From Aquimarina algicola (GTDB lineage: Bacteria; Bacteroidota; Bacteroidia; Flavobacteriales; Flavobacteriaceae), in the NCBI RefSeq assembly GCF_006443095.1, contig NZ_VFWZ01000002.1, positions 744,001 to 808,000 of the forward strand: a stretch of DNA of 64,000 bases, written 5' to 3'. Shown in pieces: positions 32,719-41,312 of the stretch (position 1 is the first letter of the stretch; the number at the start of each line of letters is the position of its first letter). Made by a program: the position numbers and the translations under genes. The notes below the pieces were generated by a model, which worked only from the letters and a program-made list of their open reading frames with translations, was not told the origin of the DNA and did no database searches.

Positions 32719-33066
32719 ATGACAATACAGATAAAACTTTTCTTAATAGTGCTGATTTTTTTTACCATTGGCTATTCCCAACAAATAAACCGAATAGAAC
32801 AACTAGAGGGAGTGTATCAAGGACGTGTTGAAGGAGGTTATTCGTTTTGTTGTAAAACCGTATCTGGATTTGATGAGATATTGGTTTTTAATGAAGTTCT
32901 GTCTGTTATACTTGAGAAATATACATTACATGCGGATAAACATATTGGAGAAAATTTTATCATCTCGTTTACTAAGGATATAATTATTGAGAAAAAAAAG
33001 AGTAGAGAAGTGTCAACCATATTACGCTTACAAAAACTTGTACCTGGACAACATCTTCGAGAATGA
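32719..33066 (+). CDS. small secreted hypothetical protein
   Basis: About 115 residues from the Met at 32719 (MTIQIKLFLIVLIFFTIGYS), which gives a proper signal peptide ending near GYSQ; the upstream start at 32665 would bury it. The mature part includes 'EGVYQGRVEGGYSFCCKTVS' and a beta-rich middle. No recognised family. It lies just upstream of the AraC gene on the same strand. Confidence 0.5.
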   Translation: MTIQIKLFLIVLIFFTIGYSQQINRIEQLEGVYQGRVEGGYSFCCKTVSGFDEILVFNEVLSVILEKYTLHADKHIGENFIISFTKDIIIEKKKSREVSTILRLQKLVPGQHLRE

Positions 33067-33123
33067 TATAAACCCTAACTCTTGAAGTATAAACAAATAT
33101 CTTACATATAAACCTTTATAAAT

Positions 33124-33690
33124 ATGAGTACAAAACTATTCATAAAATACATGGTTAGTTTACGATGTAAACTGATGGTCAAAGAAGAGTTAAAAAAACT
33201 TGGATTGCATTATATGGTTTTAGAATTAGGTGTTGTTGAGCTCTTGGAAGATATTACCAAAGACCAACGCCTCGAACTGAAAAAAAATCTAAGTAAATCA
33301 GGCTTAGAATTGATGGAAAGTAAAAAGAGTATTCTAATTGAAAAAATCAGAAACGTTATTATTGAAATGATTCATTACACAGATGAATTGCCCAAAGTCA
33401 ATTATTCCGATTATTTAAGCGAAAAAGTTGGTTATAATTATACATATTTAGCAAATATATTTTCAGAAGTGAAAGGGGTTACTATTCAGCAATTTATTAT
33501 TGTCCATAAAATTGAAAAGGTTAAAGAATTGCTTATTTATGATGAACTAAATCTTACAGAGATCTCTTATAAACTACACTATAGCAGTGTTGCACACTTA
33601 TCTAATCAATTCAAAAAAATCACAGGTTTAACTCCTACTTTTTATAAAAAACTGAAAGAAAAACGTAAACAAAATCTGGAAGATTTATAA
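33124..33690 (+). CDS. AraC-family HTH regulator
   Basis: 188 residues. N-terminal region 'MVSLRCKLMVKEELKKLGLH' and 'YMVLELGVVELLEDITKDQR', then the two-helix-turn-helix AraC domain: 'YLANIFSEVKGVTIQQFIIV' (about 118-137) and 'NLTEISYKLHYSSVAHLSNQ', 'FKKITGLTPTFYKKLKEKRK'. This short AraC type is widespread in Flavobacteriia next to small basic proteins and peptide-linked gene sets. It probably regulates the following genes, which include a cupin, a glycosyltransferase and a GroES paralogue. Confidence 0.85.
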   Translation: MSTKLFIKYMVSLRCKLMVKEELKKLGLHYMVLELGVVELLEDITKDQRLELKKNLSKSGLELMESKKSILIEKIRNVIIEMIHYTDELPKVNYSDYLSEKVGYNYTYLANIFSEVKGVTIQQFIIVHKIEKVKELLIYDELNLTEISYKLHYSSVAHLSNQFKKITGLTPTFYKKLKEKRKQNLEDL

Positions 33691-33878
33691 TAGCTAAACA
33701 TCATATTGTATAGTTTGTTCGATGTTCATAATACTTGATCCCACAGAAAAGTGTGATATGTGTAATATAGGCTTAAACCTGTGTAACACATTAAAGTTTT
33801 AATTATCTGATTTTTGTATCCGTTTCAAACTCCTTTTTATACTTGAAGGGGTATTAATAATCTAAAAAACGGAAAATC

Positions 33879-33995
33879 ATGTCAAAAGGAAAAGAAGGTA
33901 AATCTAAGTCAGGTAAAAAAGCCCCGGCAAAAAGTTTGAAAGAAAAGAGAGCTGCAAAAGCTGCAAAAAGAAAAGAGAAAAGGAGCGAGGAATAA
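33879..33995 (+). CDS. small highly basic Lys/Ala-rich protein
   Basis: 38 residues from ATG 33879: 'MSKGKEGKSKSGKKAPAKSL', 'KEKRAAKAAKRKEKRSEE'. It is 47% Lys/Arg and likely unstructured, resembling a nucleic-acid-binding tail protein. Such tiny genes regularly follow the AraC gene in flavobacteria. A preceding 'gaaaatc' gives no strong ribosome site, as usual for the phylum. Another basic mini-protein is at 42942-43070, without clear homology. Confidence 0.6.
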   Translation: MSKGKEGKSKSGKKAPAKSLKEKRAAKAAKRKEKRSEE

Positions 33996-34058
33996 ATAGT
34001 ATTGACAAATCGTAGCTAACGTATTCTAGTTTAACATTAATCTTCTATAATATCATTT

Positions 34059-34409
34059 ATGAAAAATCAAGAATTAGAAAAATCCTTTAAGCACAAATTG
34101 GTGGATACCATTGATTATGCGCCTGGATCTGTGGTAATGAAAGCAATTCTAAAGCAAAAAACAGGAATCGTAGCCATATCATCATTTGATAGTGGAGAAG
34201 CATTGACTTCTAAAACTTCTCCTTTTGACAATCTTATTCAAATTATAGATGGAGAAGCTGAGATTATTATTAATGAGGAATCAAATATCATTGAAACAGG
34301 TCACGCAATTATTATCCCTGCTCATGCAAGAAATATAATGATGGCAAATAAGCGATTTAAAATGATATCGATTATCATTAAAAGTGGTTATGAAGACGTA
34401 AGTATCTAA
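34059..34409 (+). CDS. cupin-domain protein
   Basis: 116 residues. Single cupin barrel: 'GSVVMKAILKQKTGIVAISS', 'FDSGEALTSKTSPFDNLIQI', 'IDGEAEIIINEESNIIETGH', 'AIIIPAHARNIMMANKRFKM'. The metal-binding motif is weak: the GxHxH segment is replaced by GEALTS, while H in GHAIIIPAH is kept. It may thus be a non-catalytic or ligand-binding cupin. It is followed 3 bases later by a small gene. Confidence 0.75.
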   Translation: MKNQELEKSFKHKLVDTIDYAPGSVVMKAILKQKTGIVAISSFDSGEALTSKTSPFDNLIQIIDGEAEIIINEESNIIETGHAIIIPAHARNIMMANKRFKMISIIIKSGYEDVSI

Positions 34410-34427
34410 AATTTGAAAATAAAGTAT

Positions 34428-34595
34428 ATGGAAAGGCAAAAAAGTAAATTCAAACTGGGCGATACTGTTTATTCGAAAGTAAACCCTGAAGTTAAATTGA
34501 TTGTACGGCTATATTATAGGCGAATATACTATTGCAAATTTGCCGAAGATCCAGAGAAAAAAGAGGTTGTGTTTTTTGAAAGAGAGCTTTTATAA
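34428..34595 (+). CDS. small 'GDTVYSKVNP' family protein, copy 1
   Basis: 55 residues from the Met at 34428 (MERQKSKFKLGDTVYSKVNP); an ORF Met at 34413 (MKIKYMERQ) is possible. The rest reads 'EVKLIVRLYYRRIYYCKFAE', 'DPEKKEVVFFERELL'. It is a small beta-rich unit (SH3-like) paralogous to the gene at 38993-39175 on the opposite strand, so two relatives bracket the GT14/GroES/racemase cluster. Function unknown. Confidence 0.6.
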   Translation: MERQKSKFKLGDTVYSKVNPEVKLIVRLYYRRIYYCKFAEDPEKKEVVFFERELL

Positions 34596-34644
34596 TAATG
34601 TTAATTAAGACAAAAGTTAAGTGCTAAAATAATATACATGCTAA

Positions 34645-35688
34645 ATGACACAGCGATTAGATATAACAAAAGCTCAAAGCTTTCATTTTAGGATTTTAGA
34701 AAGAAGACCAAAGATTGCCTATTTTATTATGGTTCAAGGTTTCCCCCAACAGTTTAAGAGATTGTTTAAAGCTATTTATCATCCTGAAAATCACTACTTA
34801 ATTCATATCAATCAAAAAACTGACATTAATGCAAAAGAAGATATTAAAACTTTTTTGGCAGATTATTCTAACTCTTATTTCTTGAAAAGTACAACCATAG
34901 ACATAGGAAAATACAATATGGTTCAATCTCAACTTAATGGGATTGAATATCTTTTAAATCGTTGTCTGAAATGGGATTTTTTTATTAATCTAAGTGATCA
35001 GGATTTTCCTTTGAAATCCCAAGATTCTATTCTTGATTTTTTGCACAGGAATAGAGGGAAAAACTTCATGAAAGTAGTCAGTCAAGTTAGAGTGCGCCCT
35101 GATACGCTGAACCGTATTGAAAACTATTTTCAAGGCATTGATATTGGTTTCTCAGGCATACCCTTTAAAAGATCTTTTATGAAAAATGTGATTCTATATG
35201 TTGGCGAACAATGGATGATCTTGACCAGAACTTGCTGTGAATTTATCTGCTATAGCCCTGAAGTTAAAAAATTTGAAGATTTCTATCATAATACACTAAA
35301 TGCTGATAAATCATTTTTTCAGACCGTACTTATGAATACGTCATTTAAAGAAATCGTTATAAACAATGATAAAAGAGCTGTTATATGGATAGCCGATAGA
35401 GACGCAAAATTGAAACCAAAAACCTTAACAGAATCTGATTTTGATTTTTTAATGCAAGAAGAAAATTTATTTGCCCGGAAATTTAATGAAAGAGTAGATG
35501 AATTTATATTACATACCTTGGAAGAAGCTTTGATAGCAGATCAAGTAACAAATAATGCTAATAGTATAGATTTTAATCTTATTCCAACAACAGATACGGA
35601 AATGAAAAAAAGTATCTCATTAGATAAGGAAACTATTATAAATCCGTCAGCTCAACTAAATAAACGACTACTTAATGGAAGTAAATAA
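34645..35688 (+). CDS. GT14-type beta-1,6-N-acetylglucosaminyltransferase-like protein
   Basis: 347 residues. Hallmarks of the core-2/I-branching (GT14) fold: 'KIAYFIMVQGFPQQFKRLFK', 'YHPENHYLIHINQKTD' near the start, and 'WDFFINLSDQDFPLKSQDSI' about residue 110, with the conserved SDxDFP motif. No membrane helix, so it is cytoplasmic. Bacterial members transfer GlcNAc or xylose to glycans or other acceptors. It is followed by a GroES-like gene 9 bases later and faces the racemase/dipeptidase gene. Acceptor unknown. Confidence 0.85.
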   Translation: MTQRLDITKAQSFHFRILERRPKIAYFIMVQGFPQQFKRLFKAIYHPENHYLIHINQKTDINAKEDIKTFLADYSNSYFLKSTTIDIGKYNMVQSQLNGIEYLLNRCLKWDFFINLSDQDFPLKSQDSILDFLHRNRGKNFMKVVSQVRVRPDTLNRIENYFQGIDIGFSGIPFKRSFMKNVILYVGEQWMILTRTCCEFICYSPEVKKFEDFYHNTLNADKSFFQTVLMNTSFKEIVINNDKRAVIWIADRDAKLKPKTLTESDFDFLMQEENLFARKFNERVDEFILHTLEEALIADQVTNNANSIDFNLIPTTDTEMKKSISLDKETIINPSAQLNKRLLNGSK

Positions 35689-35697
35689 ATAATAAAG

Positions 35698-36009
35698 ATG
35701 ATAGATAAATTTAAAATACAACCGCTTAGGGACTGGGTATTGATAAAGGTGGATGTAGCGGAGGAAAAATCTGAGGAAGGGATTGTCATCTCTGATACAA
35801 TTAATGGCAATCAGAAATTTCAAAAAGGAATCATACTGGCAATTGGAAATGGTAAAAAAGATAAGCCTATGATTGTAAAGGTTGGAAATCTTGTGTTATT
35901 CGGAAAGGATTCAGCAACAGAAGTTTCTATGGAGGGTATTGCTATGTTTATTATTAAAGAATCAAACATCTTTGGTATTATTCGATCAGTCAATTTGGAA
36001 GTCATATAA
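35698..36009 (+). CDS. GroES-family co-chaperonin paralogue
   Basis: 103 residues: 'IQPLRDWVLIKVDVAEEKSE', 'EGIVISDTINGNQKFQKGII', 'LAIGNGKKDKPMIVKVGNLV', 'LFGKDSATEVSMEGIAMFII', matching GroES (usual length 92-104). The mobile-loop region 'EEKSEEGIVISDTINGNQKF' is present, without the canonical IVLTG-type GroEL-binding tripeptide clearly visible. No GroEL follows, so this is an accessory copy within a metabolic cluster, perhaps assisting one of its proteins. Confidence 0.8.
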   Translation: MIDKFKIQPLRDWVLIKVDVAEEKSEEGIVISDTINGNQKFQKGIILAIGNGKKDKPMIVKVGNLVLFGKDSATEVSMEGIAMFIIKESNIFGIIRSVNLEVI

Positions 36010-36084
36010 AAAGACCTAATAAGTTTAGTTTTAACTACAATGATGAGCCATACTAGAAGAGAACGTGAAGATTAATAAATAAAC

Positions 36085-37878
36085 CTAAAGATAAAAGGGA
36101 GTTTTGTTAGGGTATTTAAAAACAGTTGATTGCACATAAGACTCTTCTAAAATACCATAGTGAGCATATTTTTTATTTTTTTCTACCGCCCAACCAATAT
36201 TGCCATAGTCAAAATGCCAATATTCTTTATGATCACACACAAAACCTTCATTTTCAAAAAGTTCCATAAGAAACTTTCGGTTTTTCTTTGCTTCTTCACT
36301 AATGTCAGGATGTTTGGGGTAACATTTTTCATTTAAATCTATATGTAGTCCATCGTTGGTTCCAAAATCCAATACACATTTCTTTCGTAAATCATAGATC
36401 AGGGTATCAACTGCACCTCCAGTTGCATGGGTAGATTGCACTCTTGGCGCAATGAAGTTTGACACTATTTCATTAATTTCTTCTACAGTTTTTTTGGGGT
36501 ATTTCTTTTTCAAAAAACTGACTTTTTGATTCCATAATTTTTGCTGATGCTCAAATGATCTCCAGGCTGATCTAATAATTAGTTTTTTCCCCTGATTATC
36601 CAGAAGTCTACTAATCCGTCCTATTTTTTCGTACACTTCTTTTCTAACTAAATAACGATAGTTTTTTTGAATGGACTTTTCGAATATTAGATTAAAGCCT
36701 GAATCCTGAAGACTTATCAATGGCGAGTTATTCTCCATGACAGTCATCATTGAGGTTTTCTTTTTGTGCAACCTGTCTTTTTCTTCTACTATTGTGCAAT
36801 ACTCTTTTGCGGTTATTGGTGTCTTGATGTTTTTAAAAATATAGGATGAATTCATAGCGGTAACTAATGCTCCATATTTTAATGTAAATGACACCTCGTC
36901 TCCAACTTTTAAGTCTTCTTTTTTGGCATTGATTATAATGTGATCCCCACCCGCTCCTAGGATTTCAATATCTAATTTTGGGGTTAATCCAGTCACCATT
37001 ACATCTTGAACCCCCATGGCTAAGATAGCTCGCTTTATCATGCCTTGGTCTTTAAAATTTGGTTTGTTACCAAAAGCGTTAAGACCAATTTCGCCATCTG
37101 GTACTGATGATTTGTTTTTCAGTTCGATAACCTCGGCTGTCAACATAAAGGCGTCTTGATAAAGTTTTGGAATCGGCTTTCCGGTTAAAGGTTCATAACC
37201 TAAAAATATAGACTCTCCAAGTCTCAAATTATTAATCTTGCCTAAATCTTTTGTAGTATTAAACCAATTATAATTAGCTGAGTTCCCTCCTGAGATTATA
37301 GATAGCTTTATGTTGAACTTCTTCTCAATACTATTAGCAATAGAGGATAGTATGTCCATTTTTTCCGCGGTGGGTTTAACTCCGGAAAAGCAGGCAAGAT
37401 TTGTACCTATACCTTCAAGTTTAATACCTTTTAGAGTCAGTACCTTTTTGATAGTATTTTCTAATTGTGATGGTAATATTCCTTCACGTAAATCTCCTAA
37501 TTCTATCATGAGTATAATTTTATGAATCTTACGGTGTAGGATAGCATATTCTGAAAGTTTTTTTATTACAGATAACTCAGAATTTAGACTCATATCAGTA
37601 TCTAATACTACTGATTCTGTTTGACTGATCATTGGGGTTCTAATCAACAAGAAATTTGCTTTGACTCCAGCAATACGCATTTTTTTGATATTTGATATTC
37701 TGGAGTCAGCAAGAATTTTAATCCCGCTCTTTACCAAAATATTAGCAATATGAGGATCTGCACAAACTCCTTTAGTAACAGCAATGACGTCTATGCCTTT
37801 TGACTGAAAAATAGAGCTTAAAATCTTAGTATTATGAGCAATTTTACTAAGATTAATATCTATTCTTGGGATTGACAT
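36085..37878 (-). CDS. alanine-racemase-like PLP domain fused to VanX-type D,D-dipeptidase
   Basis: 597 residues, two domains. Residues 1-360: fold-III racemase, with the PLP lysine in 'VIAVTKGVCADP' (about 36) and later 'LRLGESIFLGYEPLTG', like the alanine/ornithine racemase (YhfX) group. Residues 385-597: M15D dipeptidase with Zn motifs 'STHATGGAVD' (SxHxxGxAxD) and 'EYWHFDYG' (ExWH). It would racemise an amino acid and cleave a D,D-type or related dipeptide, apparently in the cytoplasm because no signal peptide is seen. It overlaps the DUF1611 gene by 19 bases, so the two are cotranscribed. The fusion is unusual. Confidence 0.8.
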   Translation of the reverse strand: MSIPRIDINLSKIAHNTKILSSIFQSKGIDVIAVTKGVCADPHIANILVKSGIKILADSRISNIKKMRIAGVKANFLLIRTPMISQTESVVLDTDMSLNSELSVIKKLSEYAILHRKIHKIILMIELGDLREGILPSQLENTIKKVLTLKGIKLEGIGTNLACFSGVKPTAEKMDILSSIANSIEKKFNIKLSIISGGNSANYNWFNTTKDLGKINNLRLGESIFLGYEPLTGKPIPKLYQDAFMLTAEVIELKNKSSVPDGEIGLNAFGNKPNFKDQGMIKRAILAMGVQDVMVTGLTPKLDIEILGAGGDHIIINAKKEDLKVGDEVSFTLKYGALVTAMNSSYIFKNIKTPITAKEYCTIVEEKDRLHKKKTSMMTVMENNSPLISLQDSGFNLIFEKSIQKNYRYLVRKEVYEKIGRISRLLDNQGKKLIIRSAWRSFEHQQKLWNQKVSFLKKKYPKKTVEEINEIVSNFIAPRVQSTHATGGAVDTLIYDLRKKCVLDFGTNDGLHIDLNEKCYPKHPDISEEAKKNRKFLMELFENEGFVCDHKEYWHFDYGNIGWAVEKNKKYAHYGILEESYVQSTVFKYPNKTPFYL

Positions 37879-38960
37879 AGTAGTGGATTGACACGAATTA
37901 AATCAGGAAATATTTCTTGAAGTTTTTCTACTAGCTTACCACAGTCGTTTTTTAGGACATCAGTAACAGGTAATTGATATTTTTCTTCATAAGCCTTTGT
38001 TATATCTTCAACTTCTTCGTCATTCATATCTTCGTGATTGATTGTTATTGCAATTACTTTGGATCCGGAGAAGGTTTCTAACATTTTTATTTCACTCTCA
38101 AGTGTTGGCATTAGAATATCTGGAAAATCACACCTAGTGCGTCTTTTTGGTGGATGCTGAAGGACAATAGCCTTAGGCATAGCCCCTCGAAGGATTGCAC
38201 TTGAAGAGGTAAATGCCGGATGACTAAGTGCTCCTTGACCTTCTACTACGATAATATCGGGCTGTTCTTTCATTGCTTCTAGAATAGCATTTTCTACTTC
38301 TCCGGTAGCAAAGCCAGAACTTAGAACATCTATGGCAATACCATATTTTGAACCTTGAAGTATTCCTGTTTGGCCTGTAGTTACAAAGATAGCGTTTAAA
38401 CCTTTATTTTTTAGAGCTTCTACCAATTTAAGCGCGGTGGTTCGCTTACCAACTGCGCAATCTGTTCCGGATATCTTTACTATTGGTATTTGAACATCTC
38501 TTATTTTGCCTGTAAAGTGGTGAAGATTTTCTTTCGAAGGTGGTTTTCTTACATCAAAAACAGATACATTATATTTATTTGCAAGCTCCATACAAACTGC
38601 ATCATCTGAAAGAAACTCTGGTAGTCCGTTTACAATATGCATTCCAGATTTAATGGCTGTGTAAATAACTTTTTTCTCTTTATTATTAAGTAATGGTGCA
38701 AGGGGAGCAATCCCGTAGATGAAGTATTCTGGAACGCTGTCTAATATTTCAATCGCTTTATTAAAATTTTGAAATATTGGTATCTCATTTTTAATTCCGT
38801 CCAGATACTCTCCGGCATCAAGACCTGATTTGGTGCTATCTATAATCCCAACGATTTTATACTTCCCAGAAAGCCTGACAAGACCATTTGCGACTTTACC
38901 ATCTAATTTGCCAAATTCATTTTCGCAATAAACTATTGCCGATGTTTTCATAATTTGCAT
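37860..38960 (-). CDS. DUF1611 protein (DgcN-like)
   Basis: 366 residues. N-terminal Rossmann-like domain ('GLVRLSGKYKIVGIIDSTKS', 'IYGIAPLAP'), then a C-terminal P-loop NTPase domain with 'GTDCAVGKRTTALKLVEAL' (about 170) and 'VVEGQGALSHPAF'. It matches DUF1611, of which the marine DgcN proteins act with a D-glutamate catabolic partner (DgcA) as N-acetyltransferases. DgcA-type epimerase is absent; here the partner is the racemase-dipeptidase. I infer a role with D- or L-amino-acid containing peptides. Overlap with the next gene indicates an operon. Confidence 0.8.
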   Translation of the reverse strand: MQIMKTSAIVYCENEFGKLDGKVANGLVRLSGKYKIVGIIDSTKSGLDAGEYLDGIKNEIPIFQNFNKAIEILDSVPEYFIYGIAPLAPLLNNKEKKVIYTAIKSGMHIVNGLPEFLSDDAVCMELANKYNVSVFDVRKPPSKENLHHFTGKIRDVQIPIVKISGTDCAVGKRTTALKLVEALKNKGLNAIFVTTGQTGILQGSKYGIAIDVLSSGFATGEVENAILEAMKEQPDIIVVEGQGALSHPAFTSSSAILRGAMPKAIVLQHPPKRRTRCDFPDILMPTLESEIKMLETFSGSKVIAITINHEDMNDEEVEDITKAYEEKYQLPVTDVLKNDCGKLVEKLQEIFPDLIRVNPLLCQSQE

Positions 38961-38992
38961 GATTTAAGATAAAAAATAGATTTTGGAATAGT

Positions 38993-39175
38993 TTAACTTC
39001 CTACCAATGCTCTGGCGGTCAAACCTAATTCCCATCTATCAGGGTCATTTTGAAATCCACAGTAATAAACTCCATTAATATATCTTCGAACGATCAGGGA
39101 AATGTTAGGGTTGATTTTAGTGAATACGGTATCTCCTATTTTGTATTTACCAATTACCTTATTATCAAGTTTCAT
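38993..39175 (-). CDS. small 'GDTVFTKINP' family protein, copy 2
   Basis: 60 residues: 'KLDNKVIGKYKIGDTVFTKI', 'NPNISLIVRRYINGVYYCGF', 'QNDPDRWELGLTARALVGS'. Clear paralogue of 34428-34595 (YxxGDTVxxKxNPxxxLIVRxYxxxxYYC). It precedes the DUF1611 gene by 32 bases on the same strand, so it may begin that operon. The unusual pairing suggests a small accessory partner of this cluster. Function unknown. Confidence 0.6.
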   Translation of the reverse strand: MKLDNKVIGKYKIGDTVFTKINPNISLIVRRYINGVYYCGFQNDPDRWELGLTARALVGS

Positions 39176-39804
39176 ATCTACTATATTATAATTTTTTAAA
39201 TACCTCTTTTAATACAATTTGATCCTTCTAGTCTTATCCTTAAAGTTGTTAAGTTTCTTTAAATCCCGGTGACTATATAAGGACGGAAATAATCGCCGGA
39301 ACCTAAAGTTTTATTAGTAAATTACTAATAAAAGGAAACAGAAAATGATTCAATGGATTATCTTGTATAATGTCTAATTCGCTCTAAGAATTATTTTTTA
39401 CTATAGTCTTTTCTTTGAAAAGGAACTGTATAACAAATCTCAATATAAATTCTTCATCGTTTGAATTTTGAAACAACAAAGTGTAAATTGTTAAGGTAAA
39501 GATCTTTATAATTAACTGATAAAAGGTTATATAATAGGAGTTGAATGTTACATAAATCACAGTTTTGGGACTATTTGATATTATTGTAGGGAAAGCAATA
39601 AAATTTAAGATTTCAAAGCATGGTTTAAAATCACTTATATGTTTTATTAGCTATTCTTTTATCCAAACTGTTCAAAAAATCTTTTATTTTTTAACATACT
39701 ATTTAGAATTATAAAGTTATAAGTATTGCGTTTTTTTGTTGAAATAAAATATAAACGATGCTCCCTTTTAGAGCATGATTTTATTGCTTATAGGATTTTT
39801 ATTC
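39176..39804. other. 629-bp AT-rich region without a gene
   Basis: Separates the DUF1611 operon from cassette block II. It contains 'gccgga' and A/T homopolymer stretches but no ORF of note, no hairpin and no repeat shared with the arrays. Promoters for the minus-strand operon should lie near 39190-39260. Confidence 0.55.
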
Positions 39805-40169
39805 TATCCTTAAAATTTAATGTTACTTAATTAGGGTTAGATGTATCTATTGACATAAAAAAGTTTGGATGTAAAATTACTGGTAACTCAGTATTATATC
39901 TTTCATTAATCTTATACTCTAAAAATTTGACCAATTCGTCCGCTAACTCTTTCTTAATTAGAATTAAATTATCTTCAGCCCATGATGTTTGAACTAGCCA
40001 CAAGGAATCATCTATTTTATCAACTGCGAGCAGCAATTCATCATCTTTAGACACTTCAACCTTAAAACCTTTATAAAAATCAACTTCCAATTCTGATATT
40101 TTATAATTAAACTCATTCATAATTATTTATCTAAAAGTCATAGTATTATCGGTTTATTGAACTTTATTT
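39805..40169. repeat. 365-bp direct repeat, copy 2
   Basis: Nearly identical to 29649-30013, including the gene and its leader. It marks the left edge of cassette block II and shows that a cassette moved as a unit. Confidence 0.9.
39827..40120 (-). CDS. duplicated cassette protein, copy 2
   Basis: 97 residues, same as 29671-29964 except for a few substitutions ('YKGFKVEVSKDDELLLAVDK', 'DSLWLVQTSWAEDNLILIKK'). The intact reading frame in both copies suggests that the product is maintained. Not recognised. Confidence 0.6.
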   Translation of the reverse strand: MNEFNYKISELEVDFYKGFKVEVSKDDELLLAVDKIDDSLWLVQTSWAEDNLILIKKELADELVKFLEYKINERYNTELPVILHPNFFMSIDTSNPN

Positions 40170-40562
40170 ATCCTTTGAGTATGGTATTTTTATAATCGAT
40201 CCACTTTTTAATATTGTCCTTGGATTTTTCGATATTAAAAAAATTCGGTGTTGAACCATCCTCAGCTTTTAAGTCAAGTGTTTCCAAGATATTCCCGATA
40301 CAAGGTATTGCTAACTCGCTTCCTCTGACGTGCATTACAAAACCATTGATAATCTCGGAATCCCCATATTAAATTCGATAGAAAAAAACTCGTTTTCCAA
40401 AATACCCCATGAAGTATCAGAAAAATTCACCATTGGCTCTATCACCTTAATTTTCTTGATTATTTCGGATCGTTTTCCAATGAATTTTGGTTTAAAACTA
40501 TCCGGAATCTCATCTAATGTTTCATATTTCCCCCAATCTTGTACAAACAAATCCCAACTCAT
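40168..40562 (-). pseudogene. frameshifted cassette gene ('MSWDLFVQDWGK' family)
   Basis: ATG 40562: 'MSWDLFVQDWGKYETLDEIP', 'DSFKPKFIGKRSEIIKKIKV', ending IEFNMG, then the -1 frame continues 'DSEIINGFVMHVRGSELAIP', 'CIGNILETLDLKAEDG', 'STPNFFNIEKSKDNIKKWID'. A single G missing from GGGG explains the break. The intact family has NMGxxxxxxGFMLHVRGG at the join, so this is one broken gene and not two. The stop lies in the junction leader region. Confidence 0.7.
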
Positions 40563-40589
40563 TTTGTTATTTTTTATCTTTTATTTGAA

Positions 40590-40640
40590 CTTTAGTAACG
40601 TTTAATGTAAAATACTTTTTAATGCATTTTTACATCTTGT
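40590..40640. other. attC-like site interrupted by the group II intron (left part)
   Basis: AAC (40597-40599), an arm GTTTAATGTAAAATAC, a short loop and a pairing arm ending CATCTTGT precede the intron. Joining to the base after the intron recreates TTGTTG, so GTT falls opposite AAC. Placement beside the junction leader (40577-40596) mirrors the intact attC-like site at 28158-28220. Confidence 0.5.
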
Positions 40641-41302
40641 GTGTGCCCAGCATGGGCATCTTTTATCTACCGAAAGGTAACTATTAATCTAGAGGGTGCG
40701 AGTCCCTTATGGGCATGGGTAACGCCTTGAACCATTAGTAAGCCGCAAGCTGGTTTACCGTGAGGTATACGGTGAAGGAAGCGGGACTACAAAACTCAGT
40801 ACAGAGGAACACGAACCGCATACTGAGACTAAGAGACGGGATAAGTAGGCACATCACTGTGAAGTCCAAAATGCTGTTTTTTCATTAGGTGTTGAAATAG
40901 TAGATGTGGCAGGGATCGGGGGAAAGAAGATGTCCTTGCCTGGGGGAGGTCTCCTAGTCCACGGGTTGGGTACAAGGAGAAGTAACGCTAAAGACGTTAT
41001 TTTCAATAAGCAGAAGTCATAGTACCTGTGGGAAACGAACCACGCTGAGAGTGTGGAGGTCTCACAAGCAGGGAAGGACGGAACGGTATACGTTCTAAAA
41101 TTCGATTAGGAATACTACCCTTGAGGCAGTATAGCCTATTATTAAACTAAGAACTACCTATGAGGGTGGAAAGGGCCTTATGATAATGTATGCCGAACCG
41201 CCATATACGAGATCCGCTCTTGGCTTGGCCTGAACTTGATTCAGGATCTGGTGGTGTGAGAGCCTTAACACGGTGAACTATCATCGCGTCGGACTACTCG
41301 AT
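40641..41302 (+). ncRNA. ORF-less group II intron (IIC-like), inserted in an attC-like site
   Basis: The 5' end GTGTGCCCAGCATGGGC, and conserved core phrases such as 'GGGTGCGAGTCCC', 'CACGAACCGCATACTGA', 'CAGAAGTCATAGTACC', 'GGGAAGGACGGAACGG', 'CCGAACCGCCATATACGA' and the 3' end CTACTCGAT, closely follow the known Oceanobacillus IIC intron. It is only about 662 bases, with no reverse transcriptase in domain IV, so it must be mobilised in trans or be a fossil. Orientation is plus, opposite to the surrounding cassettes, and it follows TTGT, as class C-attC introns do. The 3' boundary is uncertain by a few bases. Confidence 0.8.
41229..41245. repeat. palindrome CCTGAA-TTCAGG inside intron domain V
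   Basis: CCTGAA, a 5-base loop and TTCAGG form a perfect hairpin inserted within the domain V region (about 41193-41262). Normal domain V is a tight ~34-nt hairpin, whereas here the top is extended by about 28 nt. It resembles a short dispersed palindrome of flavobacterial genomes. Confidence 0.5.
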
Positions 41303-41312
41303 TGTACCTCGT

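Noticed and set aside
40641..41302. Group II intron region as rRNA or tRNA
   Set aside because: No tRNA cloverleaf or rRNA motifs; the core phrases match group II intron domains and the 5' GTGTGCCC start.
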